DNA of 64,000 nucleotides from Streptomyces tagetis. Its GTDB lineage: Bacteria > Actinomycetota > Actinomycetes > Streptomycetales > Streptomycetaceae. This document shows, one piece after another, positions 50,007 through 58,932 of the stretch. The stretch covers positions 744,001-808,000 of the forward strand of contig NZ_JAGPNL010000002.1 in the NCBI RefSeq assembly GCF_018069565.1, given 5' to 3'. The translations under genes and the position numbers were made by a program. Within the stretch, counting starts at the first letter, position 1. Each line of letters starts with the position of its first letter. The notes under the pieces are model-generated. The model searched no databases. It saw nothing but the letters and a program-made list of their open reading frames with translations, and had not been told where the DNA came from.

Positions 50007-50639
50007 TCAGCGCACCGGATCGAGGACCAGGCCCCCGACCACGATGTCCACGACGTCGTCGGCGAGCTGCCGCAGGTCGTCCGCGGACTGGCCCTCGATC
50101 CGGTGGAACCACATGTCGACGGCATTGAGACTGCACAACAGGGTGCGCGCGGCCAATTTCGCGCGCACCGGACGGAGTGTTCCGTCGGCGATTCCGTCCT
50201 GGACCACCCGCAGGAAGAGGTCTTCGTACTCGGTCCGCAAGATGTTGAGCGCGTCCAGGGATTTGCGCTGACGCGGCTTCAGCGCCGTCGACGACTGTTC
50301 CCTGACCCCGAGATGGACCACATGGTGATAGGCGAGATTCGTCATGAGGTTCATCACGTGCTGCGTCGACATCGCCACCAGACGGTCCCGTCCGGTGCCG
50401 CCGGCCTGCGACAAGGGCTCCACCTGCGCGCGGACGGTACGCATTCCGTGCTCGTAGGCGGCCAGGAAGATATCGAACTTCGAGCGGAAGTGGTAATAGA
50501 TCAGGCCCTTGGTGGCGCCGACACTGTCCGCGATGTCGTCGATGGCGACGCCGAATCCCTGCTCCATGAAAGCCTCGGCCGCCGCGTCCAGAATGCGGCG
50601 CTTGGCATTGTCGGCCTCGACGCCGTCCGTGACTGCCAT
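50007..50639 (-). CDS. TetR-family repressor of the catabolic operon
   Basis: 210 residues. HTH: RRILDAAAEAFMEQGFGVAI, then DSVGATKGLIYYHFRSKFDI. The C-terminal domain is helical and would bind an acyl-CoA-like ligand, as in FadR/KstR-type members of the family. Its own operator (50707-50720) matches the operator before the dehydrogenase-thiolase operon (44603-44616). The most economical reading is repression of both promoters until the CoA intermediate appears. ATG start with GAGAAGG upstream. Confidence 0.9.
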   Translation of the reverse strand: MAVTDGVEADNAKRRILDAAAEAFMEQGFGVAIDDIADSVGATKGLIYYHFRSKFDIFLAAYEHGMRTVRAQVEPLSQAGGTGRDRLVAMSTQHVMNLMTNLAYHHVVHLGVREQSSTALKPRQRKSLDALNILRTEYEDLFLRVVQDGIADGTLRPVRAKLAARTLLCSLNAVDMWFHRIEGQSADDLRQLADDVVDIVVGGLVLDPVR

Positions 50640-50706
50640 CCAGAACCTTCTCTCGGTCGGTACGTGTCCGGTGCACTCTTCACGGGGCAGGGCCGCCCCG
50701 ATGATG

Positions 50707-50720
50707 ATACTCCCTAGTAT
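50707..50720. promoter_or_regulatory. TetR operator (autoregulatory)
   Basis: ATACTCCCTAGTAT, a 5-bp inverted repeat 68 nt upstream of the TetR start. It differs from the operator at 44603-44616 only at one spacer base, and the flanking TGATG/ATGAT is also shared. Confidence 0.75.
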
Positions 50721-50757
50721 TTCAGGAGCCGGCGCCGGAATTCACACAACGGCCCGA

Positions 50758-51969
50758 TCAGGCCCGCGCGGACACCCCGGCCCGGACCGACCGCGCGGCG
50801 CCGGCCAGCAGCTCCGCCGCCGTCTCCACGTCCCCCGGGGTGGTCCAGCGGCCCAGTGACAGCCGCAGCGCCCCGAGCGCCCGGTCGCCGTCCAGGCCCA
50901 TGGCGGTGAGGACGGGCGACGGGTGGCGGTCCCCGGCGTGACAGGCCGACCCGGTGGAGGCCGCGAGGCCGGGCGCCGAGGCGAGGAGCGCGTGCCCGGG
51001 GGCCCCGTCGACGCTGACGTTCAGGGTGTTGGGCAGCCGGCGTTCCACCGGACCGTTGAGACGGACCCGGCCGGGCAGGGCGACGTCCAGACGCCGGTGC
51101 AGCCTGTCGCGGAGCGCCGCGAGCCGCCCGGGTGCGCCGTCCGCGAGGTCCGCGGCGGCCAGGGCGGCGGCCGTGCCGAGCGCGACGGCGAGGGCGACGT
51201 TCTCCGTCCCGGCCCGCAGCCCGCCCTCCTGGCCGCCGCCGTACACCACGGGCTCCAGCCGCAGGCCCTCGCGGACACGGAGCGCGGCGACGCCCTTCGG
51301 CGCGTAGAGCTTGTGCCCGGCCACGGTGAGCAGGTCGGCGCCGAGCGCGGTCGCGTCGAGCGGGACCTTCCCGGCGGCCTGGGCGGCGTCACAGTGGAAC
51401 AGCGCCCCGTGGCGGTGGGCGAGGGCGGCCACTTCGGCGACCGGCTGGAGCGCGCCGGTCTCGTTGTTGGCCGCCATCACCGACACCAGCACCGTGTCCT
51501 CGTCCAGCGCGGCGGCGATCCGGGCCGGGTCGACCAGCCCGTCCCCGTCGACCGGCAGGACCGTCACCCGTACCCCGTGCAGCCGTCGCAGGGCCCGCAG
51601 CGTCTCCAGCACGGCCGGATGCTCGGTCGCCTGGGTGACGACACGCGGCCGGGACCGGCCCGAGGCCAGGACCGCGCCGCGCAGGGCGAGCAGGTTGGCC
51701 TCGGACCCGGAACCGGTGAACACCACCTCCCCGGGGCGGGCCCCGACCAGCGCCGCGACCTGTGCGCGGGCCTCGGCGAGGGCCCGGCGGGGCGCCTCGC
51801 CGTAGTGATGGGCGCTGGACGGATTGCCGAAGTGCGTGCCCAGGTACGGCCCCATCGCCGCGGCCACCCGCGGATCGACGGGGGTGGTGGCGTTGTGGTC
51901 CAGGTACACCGGCCCGCCCGGCCGCCCGGAGTGCGGCAGCGGCGGGAAGGCCGGCGTCGCGCCGGTCAC
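50758..51969 (-). CDS. Cysteine desulfurase (NifS/IscS class)
   Basis: 403 residues by the chosen GTG at 51969. Motifs: YLDHNATTPVDPRV, FTGSGSEANLLALRG, VSVMAANNETGALQ, PLP lysine in TVAGHKLYAPKGV, and the active-site cysteine in ASTGSACHAGDRHPS. It removes sulfur from cysteine as persulfide for iron-sulfur clusters or tRNA thiolation. The start is uncertain: no clear ribosome site precedes 51969, and GTG at 51909 would begin directly at the conserved YLDHNATTP. No iscU or sufU partner is adjacent, so tRNA or cofactor thiolation is possible. Confidence 0.88.
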   Translation of the reverse strand: MTGATPAFPPLPHSGRPGGPVYLDHNATTPVDPRVAAAMGPYLGTHFGNPSSAHHYGEAPRRALAEARAQVAALVGARPGEVVFTGSGSEANLLALRGAVLASGRSRPRVVTQATEHPAVLETLRALRRLHGVRVTVLPVDGDGLVDPARIAAALDEDTVLVSVMAANNETGALQPVAEVAALAHRHGALFHCDAAQAAGKVPLDATALGADLLTVAGHKLYAPKGVAALRVREGLRLEPVVYGGGQEGGLRAGTENVALAVALGTAAALAAADLADGAPGRLAALRDRLHRRLDVALPGRVRLNGPVERRLPNTLNVSVDGAPGHALLASAPGLAASTGSACHAGDRHPSPVLTAMGLDGDRALGALRLSLGRWTTPGDVETAAELLAGAARSVRAGVSARA

Positions 51970-52539
51970 GGCCGGAGTCCGCGGGAGGAGAGGGCCGGGG
52001 CGGGGTGCGGGGGGAGCGGTGCGGGGAGGTGTGCCACGTACGGATCGTCCTGTTCGCCTCTCGGGCGCCCGGACCGGGCGGCCCGTCCCCCCGGACCGGA
52101 CGTGCTGCCCGCCCGGACCGGAGGTCTCGGCCCGCCGTCCGGGCGCGTCGCCTCGGCCCAGGAGATCACACCGAAGATCACCCGGCACGCACCCAGGCCC
52201 CACCCGCCGCCCGCGCCGCCGGACTCCACCCGCTTCCCACGTCGCGCCCCAGCGGGACTCCACCCGCCTCCCATGTCACGCCCCAACGGGACCCGATCCT
52301 TCCCCCGCGCCGCGCCCCCGCCGGGCCACGCCCAATCCCACGCCCCCCTTCCCTGCCCCTTCTCCGCCCTCTTCCCGCCCCTCCGCCCCACAGCCACCCC
52401 CGCACCCCTGTTCGCCGCCCGCCCCATGGGCTACCTTCGGTAACCCCTCCAGGTGGCGTGCCCGCCGGCTCCGGGGCACTCCGGCGACCACCTGCTGCTC
52501 AACCTCCCGCACCGCAGGAACCGTTGACGAAAGGCAGCC
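51970..52539. other. Intergenic region (570 bp) between desulfurase and FAD dehydrogenase genes
   Basis: No gene is supported. The centre (about 52150-52420) is C-rich on this strand with the 34-bp repeat listed separately. Near the right end, GGGCTACCTTCGGTAACCC (52428-52446) is an imperfect palindrome about 95 nt before the FAD dehydrogenase start and could be an operator. Confidence 0.45.
52221..52288. repeat. 34-bp direct repeat, two units
   Basis: Units 52221-52254 and 52255-52288 are adjacent, begin GGACTCCACCCGC and differ at four positions. A partial third unit (GGACCCG) follows. Confidence 0.7.
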
Positions 52540-54357
52540 ATGGAGAAGCCCCCCGCCACCCCCGTACCGTCCGCGCAGGAGCAGGCCCCCACCGGCATCA
52601 CCCGCCGCCGCGCCCTCACCGTCACCGGCTCGGTCCTCGCCGGCGCCGCCCTGGCCGGCCAGGCGTTCCCCGCCTCCGCCGCCGCCTCCCAGGACGCGGA
52701 CGCCATCGTCGTCGGCCACGGCCTCGCCGGATTGGTCGCCACCGCCGAACTCGCCGCCGCCGGACGGCGCGTGCTCCTCCTCGACCAGGAACCGGAGGCC
52801 GGCCTCGGCGGACAGGCGTTCTGGTCCTTCGGCGGGCTCTTCTTCGTCGACTCCCAGGAACAGCGCCTGATGGGCGTCAAGGACTCCCGCGACCTGGCCT
52901 GGCAGGACTGGCTCGGCACCGCCGGCTTCGACCGCGGGGTCGGCGACCCGAGGGGCGAGGATTACTGGGCCTACCGCTGGGCCGAGGCGTACGTCGACTT
53001 CGCGTCGGGCGAGAAGCGGTCCTGGCTCGCCGGACTGGGCGTGCAGTGGTTCCCCATCGTGGGCTGGGCCGAGCGCGGCGGCGGACTCGCCGACGGGCAC
53101 GGCAACTCCGTACCGCGCTTCCACGTCACCTGGGGCACCGGACCGGCCGTGGTCGAGCCCTTCGAGAAGAAGGTGCGTGCCGCGGTGGCCGCCGGGAAGG
53201 TGACCTTCCGCTTCCGGCACCGCGTCGACGGCCTCGTCACCACCGGCGGCGCGGTCACCGGCGTGCGCGGAGCGCTCCTGGAACCCAGCGGCGTGGCCCG
53301 GGGCAAGCCCAGCTCCCGTACCGTCGTGGGCGACTTCGAACTGCGCGCCCCGGTCGTCGTCGTCACCTCCGGCGGCATCGGCGCCGACCACGACCTGGTC
53401 CGCAAGAACTGGCCGGCCCGCCTCGGCGCCCCGCCGAAGAGCATGATCACCGGTGTCCCGGCCCACGTCGACGGCCGTATGCTCGCCATCACCGAGCGGG
53501 CGGGCGGACGGATCGTCAACCCCGATCGCATGTGGCACTACACCGAGGGCCTCAGGAACTACGACCCGATCTGGCCCGGCCACGGCATCCGCATCCTGCC
53601 CGGCCCGTCCTCCCTGTGGTTCGACGCCCGGGGCCGCCGTTTCGACACCCCCGACATCCCCGGCTACGACACTCTGCACACCCTCAGGACGATCACCGGC
53701 AGCGGCTACGACCACTCCTGGTTCGTCACCACACAGAAGATCATCGCCAAGGAGTTCGCGCTCTCCGGCTCCGAACAGAACCCGGACCTGACCGACAAGA
53801 ACATCTGGCAGCTCCTCTCCCGGATCTGGCAGACCCCGGAGCCGATCGAACGGTTCAAGAACAAGGGCGAGGACTTCGTCGTCGCCGGCACCCTGCCCGA
53901 ACTGGTCGCCGGGATGAACCGGCTCGCCGGCGGCGACCTCGTCGACCTCGGCCTGTTACGCCGTCAGATCGAGGCCCGCGACCGGGAGATCGCCAACCCG
54001 TACACCAAGGACGTCCAGGTCATGGGCATCCGCAACGCCCTCGCCTACGTCGGCGACTCGCTCAGCCGCACGGCGCCGGTCCACCGCATCCTCGACCCCG
54101 CCGCCGGGCCGCTGATCGCGGTACGGCTGAACATCCTGACCCGCAAGACCCTCGGCGGCCTCCAGACCGACCTGTCCGGCCGCGTCCTGGACGCCTCCGG
54201 CAACCCGGTCCCGGGCCTCTACGCGGCCGGTGAGGTGGCCGGCTTCGGCGGGGGCGGCGTCCACGGCTACCGCTCCCTGGAGGGCACCTTCCTCGGCGGC
54301 TGCCTCTTCTCCGGCCGGGAGGCGGGACGCGCGGCTGCGGCGGCCACGGCGACCTGA
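52540..54357 (+). CDS. Tat-exported FAD-binding dehydrogenase (TTA codon)
   Basis: 605 residues. The N-terminus has a twin-arginine signal (ITRRRALTVTGS, then an Ala-rich core ending FPASAAA). The mature enzyme has the FAD loop AIVVGHGLAGLVATAELA and the C-terminal FAD motif YAAGEVAGFGGGGVHGYRSL, as in fumarate reductase/3-ketosteroid dehydrogenase-type flavoproteins. Substrate unknown. Codon 473 (53956-53958) is TTA, so translation should depend on the bldA tRNA, coupling the enzyme to development or late growth. It converges with cydB. ATG start; a possible operator palindrome lies at 52428-52446. Confidence 0.87.
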   Translation: MEKPPATPVPSAQEQAPTGITRRRALTVTGSVLAGAALAGQAFPASAAASQDADAIVVGHGLAGLVATAELAAAGRRVLLLDQEPEAGLGGQAFWSFGGLFFVDSQEQRLMGVKDSRDLAWQDWLGTAGFDRGVGDPRGEDYWAYRWAEAYVDFASGEKRSWLAGLGVQWFPIVGWAERGGGLADGHGNSVPRFHVTWGTGPAVVEPFEKKVRAAVAAGKVTFRFRHRVDGLVTTGGAVTGVRGALLEPSGVARGKPSSRTVVGDFELRAPVVVVTSGGIGADHDLVRKNWPARLGAPPKSMITGVPAHVDGRMLAITERAGGRIVNPDRMWHYTEGLRNYDPIWPGHGIRILPGPSSLWFDARGRRFDTPDIPGYDTLHTLRTITGSGYDHSWFVTTQKIIAKEFALSGSEQNPDLTDKNIWQLLSRIWQTPEPIERFKNKGEDFVVAGTLPELVAGMNRLAGGDLVDLGLLRRQIEARDREIANPYTKDVQVMGIRNALAYVGDSLSRTAPVHRILDPAAGPLIAVRLNILTRKTLGGLQTDLSGRVLDASGNPVPGLYAAGEVAGFGGGGVHGYRSLEGTFLGGCLFSGREAGRAAAAATAT

Positions 54358-54402
54358 CCCCGTACGGCCACCCGCCCGCGGTCCCCGGAGCCGCCCCCGC
54401 CC

Positions 54403-55443
54403 TCACGAGGAGGCCGGGGGCGCCGGAGGCCGCGGGCGCCGCCCGCCGGCACGGCTCGTACCCTGCTGGAAGGTCGAGTACAGCAGCCACAGCGAGGGCA
54501 CCAGCAGCACGGCGCCCACGGCCAGCGCGATCAGGCACGCCGTCAGCACCGCCCCGTCCGACGCCGCGTCGGCGACCGTGACCCCGCCGACCAGCATCGC
54601 CGGGTACTGCGCCGCGCCCCACGCCCAGAGCAGGGCCGCCACCGCCGACGCCGCCGCGAGCCGCGCGAGGACGTAGCGGCGCCGGTACAGCAGGAGGAGC
54701 CCGCCGAGCCCCGCGACCGCGCCCACCACGACCAGCGGCAGCGCACGGTGCGTCAGTCCGTGGAACAGCTCCGGCGCGTCGGCGTGCAGTACGGCGATCC
54801 CGGCGCAGGCGACGGCCCCGCTGGCCACCCCGCTGACGACGGCCCGCCGGGCGAAGTCGGACGCCGGCACGGCCTCACCCTCGCGGTCGGCGTCCGCGCA
54901 CAGGTACACCGCGGCGAGGTGCGCGCACGCCAGCACCGAGAGGACCCCGCCGAGCACCGAGGTCGGATTCCACCAGCTCGTGATCACGTCACCCCCGGCG
55001 ATCCCGGGCGGCACCCGGCCCGAGGCGACCGCCCCGGCGACCGTGCCCAGGAAGAACGGTGTGAGCACCGACGACAGCGCGAAACACGCCCCGAACAGGC
55101 GCTGTTGCCACAACTCGGTACTGGCCTTGCGGAAGGCGAACGCGGCCCCGCGCGCGATGATGCCCAGCGCGGCGAAGGTCAGCGGAAGGTACAGCGTCGA
55201 CATCACCGCGGCGAACACCGGCGAGAACGCCGACCACAGCAGGACGATCACGAAGATCAGCCATACGTGGTTCGCCTCCCACACGGGCCCGATGCTGTGC
55301 TCGATGAGACCGCGCCGCGCCCGCCCCCGCCGCGACCCGCCGGCCAGCAGGTCCCAGACCCCGGCGCCGAAGTCGGCGCCGCCGAACAGGGCGTAGCAGG
55401 TGAGCCCCACCCACATGACAGCTACGGCCGTGTTTGCGAGCAC
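54403..55443 (-). CDS. cydB: Cytochrome bd quinol oxidase subunit II (CydB)
   Basis: 346 residues, eight to nine helices. Family landmarks are GADFGAGVWDLLAGG, the WEANHVWLIFVIVLLWSAF segment and RGAAFAFRK. CydB is the second membrane subunit of the high-oxygen-affinity terminal oxidase. The GTG at 55443 has GGAGG 5 nt upstream. It follows cydA by 161 nt, a long gap for an operon, filled with a degenerate repeat. The 3' end converges with the FAD dehydrogenase. No cydC/cydD gene follows, unlike many streptomycete cyd loci. Confidence 0.93.
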   Translation of the reverse strand: MLANTAVAVMWVGLTCYALFGGADFGAGVWDLLAGGSRRGRARRGLIEHSIGPVWEANHVWLIFVIVLLWSAFSPVFAAVMSTLYLPLTFAALGIIARGAAFAFRKASTELWQQRLFGACFALSSVLTPFFLGTVAGAVASGRVPPGIAGGDVITSWWNPTSVLGGVLSVLACAHLAAVYLCADADREGEAVPASDFARRAVVSGVASGAVACAGIAVLHADAPELFHGLTHRALPLVVVGAVAGLGGLLLLYRRRYVLARLAAASAVAALLWAWGAAQYPAMLVGGVTVADAASDGAVLTACLIALAVGAVLLVPSLWLLYSTFQQGTSRAGGRRPRPPAPPASS

Positions 55444-55513
55444 GGTCACCTCCGGGTGGCGGCCGACGGAACGGTACGGGCGAATGCGACGGACCAGGGC
55501 CTGCGACGGGTCA

Positions 55514-55565
55514 GGGTCTGCGACGTACGGGGATCTGCGACGTACGAGGGTCTGCGGCGTAGGGG
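55514..55565. repeat. About 16-bp imperfect tandem repeat in cydA-cydB gap
   Basis: Three successive units: GGGTCTGCGACGTACG, GGATCTGCGACGTACG and GGGTCTGCGGCGTAG. A partial unit precedes them. They lie in the intercistronic gap and could influence translation of cydB. Confidence 0.6.
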
Positions 55566-55604
55566 ACGTGACAGCCAAGGGGACGATGGCCACAGGCCCC
55601 GGGG

Positions 55605-57011
55605 TCACACGACCGGGTACCTCTCCACGTCCTCCTCCTGCGGAGCGCGCGGCACGGCCGGACCCTTGGCCAGCCGGCGCAGGACGTACACCGTGGCGAC
55701 GGTCATCGCGGCGTAGACCACCAGGACCAGCCACAGGCCCGCCATCAGACCGGGTGCCGGATTGACGGCGTCCCGCACGCTCATGACGCCCCACACGATC
55801 CAGGGCTGGCGGCCCAGTTCGGTGACGCACCAGCCGCTCTCCAGCGCGACCACCGAGGCGGGCCCCGCGACCACCGCGAGCGCCAGGAAGAGCCGCGCGC
55901 CGCGCCGGTCGAGCAGCGCGACGCCCTTGCGGCGCCCCCGCCACCACGCGACCAGCAGACAGACGCCCAGGGCGAGCAGGAAGAGCCCGACGGCCACCAT
56001 CAGGTCGAAGGCCCAGTGCACGCCCGTCACCGGGGGCCACTGGCCGCGCGGCACCTTGTCCAGGCCCTGCACCACCGTGCTCGGGTGGTAACCGACCAGC
56101 AGGGAGAGGCCGTTGGGGATCTCCAGCCCGTAGCGCAGCCTGTCGCCGCTCGCCACGCCGCCCAGGGTGAGCGGCACGTGGGAGCCGGTGGTGAAGACGC
56201 CCTCCATGGCGGCGAGCTTCGTCGGCTGGAAGTCGGCGAGGAACCGCGCCGCCCAGTCGCCCACCACGATCTGGAACGGCGCCACCACCGCCCCGAGCGT
56301 GAACGGGATGATGAAACCGGCCTTGTGGTACGCGTCCCTGCGGCCCTTGAGCAGGGCCACGGCGTAGACGGAGGCGGTCAGGAAGGACGCCACCATGAAC
56401 GCGGCGAGGATCATGTGCACGGTCTGCGGCGGGCTCGCCGGGTTGAGCATCGCGGCCCACGGGTCGACGTCGACCACCTTCCCGTCGCGCAGGGTGTAGC
56501 CGCGCGGCTGGTTCATCCACGCGTTGGCGCACACCACGAAGAACGCCGAGGCGACCCCGGCCACCACGATCGGCACCCCCGTCAGCAGGTGCCGCCTCGG
56601 CGGCAGCCGGTCCCACGCGTAGAGGTAGATGCCCAGGAAGATCGCCTCGATGAAGAACGCGATCCCCTCCAGCGCGAACGGCAACCCGATCACCTGCCCG
56701 AACCTGCCCATCAGCCCCGGCCACAGCAGCCCCAGTTCGAAGCTGAGGATGGTGCCGGAGACCGCGCCCACCGCGAACAGCACCCCCATGGCCCGCGCCC
56801 ACCGGCGGGCCAGCAGCCGGTACGCGGGATCGCCGGTGCGGATGCCGTACCACTCGGCGATCAGCGTCAGCGCGGGCATCCCCACGCCCAGGCAGGCGAC
56901 CACGATGTGCCACGCCAGCGAGAAACCCATCTGGGCCCGTGCCGCCGCGAGGTCCCCCTCGGTCACCGCGAGCACCCAGGGAGCGGAGGTCAGGCCGGCG
57001 AGCACGGGCAC
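55605..57011 (-). CDS. cydA: Cytochrome bd quinol oxidase subunit I (CydA)
   Basis: 468 residues. Haem-ligand regions are present: early His in GFSLAWHIVVA, His in PQTVHMILAAFM, and Met in WAFDLMVAVG. The GRFGQVIGLPFALEGIAFF segment is strongly conserved in the family. The length indicates the short Q-loop form usual in Gram-positive bacteria. With CydB it forms the bd oxidase that reduces oxygen with menaquinol at low oxygen and resists NO and cyanide. The GTG at 57011 has GGAGG 6 nt upstream; an in-frame ATG at 57047 is the alternative. Confidence 0.94.
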   Translation of the reverse strand: MPVLAGLTSAPWVLAVTEGDLAAARAQMGFSLAWHIVVACLGVGMPALTLIAEWYGIRTGDPAYRLLARRWARAMGVLFAVGAVSGTILSFELGLLWPGLMGRFGQVIGLPFALEGIAFFIEAIFLGIYLYAWDRLPPRRHLLTGVPIVVAGVASAFFVVCANAWMNQPRGYTLRDGKVVDVDPWAAMLNPASPPQTVHMILAAFMVASFLTASVYAVALLKGRRDAYHKAGFIIPFTLGAVVAPFQIVVGDWAARFLADFQPTKLAAMEGVFTTGSHVPLTLGGVASGDRLRYGLEIPNGLSLLVGYHPSTVVQGLDKVPRGQWPPVTGVHWAFDLMVAVGLFLLALGVCLLVAWWRGRRKGVALLDRRGARLFLALAVVAGPASVVALESGWCVTELGRQPWIVWGVMSVRDAVNPAPGLMAGLWLVLVVYAAMTVATVYVLRRLAKGPAVPRAPQEEDVERYPVV

Positions 57012-57346
57012 GTTCCGCCTCCGGGCAGCGGGCTCCGGTAGACACACAGCCCCGCCGCGGTCCTGCGCACGGCGTCCCCCGTACCGCGGGTCCCGGCGCA
57101 GCGGCCCGCTCCGTACCTCGGTCCCGGCCCGCCACGACGCCTGAAGTGTTCCTCTTGTCCGGAATTCACCCGGCCGAACCTACCGCCCCCGGCCGACGGC
57201 GGTCCCGCGCCACGCCCCTCGGCCCACCGGCCGGACGAACCCCGCCACGCCGCCCCGGCAGCGAGAACGGGCGCGGCGCGTCCGGCGGCCGGTCCGCGGC
57301 GGGGCTCCTCGTGCTCCGTGGACCCGCCCAGAAGCAGCGTCGCCGC
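57012..57346. other. Intergenic region (335 bp) upstream of cydA
   Basis: No gene is supported. It carries the cydA promoter and the tail of the lyase gene. The only AT-richer pocket is about 57139-57170. I found no convincing Rex site (TTGTGAA-N-TTCAC form) here. Confidence 0.45.
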
Positions 57347-58243
57347 CTAACGGGGCATCACACGGGCAAGGGCTCCCCTCTCCAACGCCGCCCACACCGC
57401 TCCGTCGGGGCCCACGGTGATGCCGTGCGGCTCGGAGGCGGGGGAGGGCAGCGCGTACTCGGTGATCTCGCCGTCCGCGGTGACCCGGCCGAGGCGGTTG
57501 GCGCCCCACTCGGTGAACCAGCACTCCCCGGCGGAGGAGGCGGTGATCGCGTGCGGCCGGGACGCCGGGTCGGGCAACGGGAACTCCCTGATCTCCCCGT
57601 CCACGGTGATGGTGCCGACCTGGCCCGCTGCGATCTCGACGAACCACAGCGCGGCCCCGTCACCGGCGATCCCCACCGGCGCCGCCCCCGGCGTCGGCAG
57701 CGGGTGGAGAGAGACCTCGCCGCCGACGGTGATGCGGCCGATCGCGTTCGCCTGGTTGAGGGTGAACCAGAGCGCGCCGTCCGGCCCCGCCGTGATCGCC
57801 GAGGGACAGCCGCCCTCGATGGGCAGCGCGAACTCGGTGACCTCACCGGTCGTGGTGATCCGGCCGATCCGGTCGACGTTCAACTGCGTGAACCAGAGCG
57901 CTCCGTCGGGGCCCGCCGTGATGCCGTACGGGCCACTGCCGGGGGTCGGCGGGGCGAAACTCCGGGCCGTGCCGTCCAGCCCGACGCGGCCGATCCGGTG
58001 GTCGCCGAACCGCGTGAACCACAGCGCGCCGTCGGGCCCGGATGTGATGAGGGTGGGCCGGCACCCGGCCGAGCCGAGGGCGTACTCATCGATTCCGCCG
58101 CCGGGGACGAACCGTGCGATACGCCCGCCGTGCACGAGGGTGACCCACACCGCGCCGTCGGGGCCCACGGTGATGCCGTACGGTCCGGCGTCCCCGTCGG
58201 TCAGGGGAAACTCCTCGGCGGTGCCGGTCACGGGATGGTCCAC
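57347..58243 (-). CDS. Virginiamycin B lyase-like beta-propeller (Vgb family)
   Basis: 298 residues made of seven repeats of about 42 residues, each with a GITxGPDGALWFT-type strand followed by RIGRIT. This is the seven-bladed propeller of virginiamycin B lyase, which opens streptogramin B antibiotics by elimination rather than hydrolysis. The two family histidines can be placed in RPHAITA and EPHGITV. A glutamate follows the second (AALERG), but its exact register with the known catalytic glutamate needs an alignment. Streptomycetes carry many members of unknown substrate. GTG start with GAGGAA upstream. Divergent from the ArsR gene at 58570. Confidence 0.88.
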   Translation of the reverse strand: MDHPVTGTAEEFPLTDGDAGPYGITVGPDGAVWVTLVHGGRIARFVPGGGIDEYALGSAGCRPTLITSGPDGALWFTRFGDHRIGRVGLDGTARSFAPPTPGSGPYGITAGPDGALWFTQLNVDRIGRITTTGEVTEFALPIEGGCPSAITAGPDGALWFTLNQANAIGRITVGGEVSLHPLPTPGAAPVGIAGDGAALWFVEIAAGQVGTITVDGEIREFPLPDPASRPHAITASSAGECWFTEWGANRLGRVTADGEITEYALPSPASEPHGITVGPDGAVWAALERGALARVMPR

Positions 58244-58569
58244 GGAGGTTCCTCACAGGATCGGGGGCGGGGGCGGGGGGCCGGACGTCCGGCCGCCGCC
58301 CATCATCCGGCACCGCGGATCGCCGTACCGAACCCTTTTCCGCGGCGGCCGTCTTGCCGGGTTCCGGAAGGCGGCCCCCGGCCTCCCTTCCCCGCCCCAC
58401 GGATGAGGCGGCCCCCGGTTCCGTCGTCATGAGGGCCGGGGAGACGGGATCGGGGACGGCACACGGCCCGGTCCTCACCGATGACGCTGCTCCCGGGCGG
58501 GTCCCGGCGGATGCCTAGACTGGGTGCCACGTGTGTGCCGAGGTGAGCAGGGCGGGACGGGAGAGGGTA
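58244..58569. promoter_or_regulatory. Divergent promoter region (326 bp) of lyase and ArsR-ATPase genes
   Basis: No gene is supported. TAGACT at 58516-58521 fits the Streptomyces -10 form for the rightward ArsR-ATPase unit and could give a nearly leaderless transcript starting at a GTG (58531). No clear -35 is seen. Confidence 0.45.
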
Positions 58570-58932
58570 GTGGCGGCTGACTCTGGTCGGGTGGAGGACC
58601 CGCCTGCCGAGGTGCTGGAGGAGGCGGCGGCTGCCTTCGGGCTGCTCGCCTCGTCGGCCCGGCTGCACCTGATGTGGGCCCTGGCCCAGGGCGAGAGCGA
58701 TGTCACGCACCTCGCCGACCGGGTGGGCGGCGCGCTGCCCGCCGTGAGCCAGCACCTCGCCAAGCTGAAACTGGCCGGCCTCGTCCGCTCCCGCCGGGAG
58801 GGCCGCCGCCAGATCTACTACGTCGACGACCCCGACGTGGTGACCGTGGTCCGCGTGATGGTCGGACAGCTCACCGCCCGCAACCAGCGGACCTCCGCGC
58901 CGCTGCGGCGGCTGCGCGGGACCGGTGCCTGA
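58570..58932 (+). CDS. ArsR/SmtB-family regulator of the P-type ATPase
   Basis: 120 residues: FGLLASSARLHLMWALAQGE, recognition helix LPAVSQHLAKLKLAGLV, wing SRREGRRQIYYVDDP. It has no classical Cys site; acidic and His residues at the ends could bind other metals. The GTG at 58570 is preferred for its GGGAG upstream; GTG at 58531, nearly at the predicted transcript start, would add 13 residues. Its stop overlaps the next gene by 8 nt, so it probably represses the P-type ATPase in response to a metal ion. Confidence 0.85.
   Translation: MAADSGRVEDPPAEVLEEAAAAFGLLASSARLHLMWALAQGESDVTHLADRVGGALPAVSQHLAKLKLAGLVRSRREGRRQIYYVDDPDVVTVVRVMVGQLTARNQRTSAPLRRLRGTGA

Noticed and set aside
57012..57346. 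Rex-type operator before cydA
   Set aside because: The AT-rich pocket has GAATTC and GTG/CAC triplets but no TTGTGAA...TTCAC palindrome of proper spacing.
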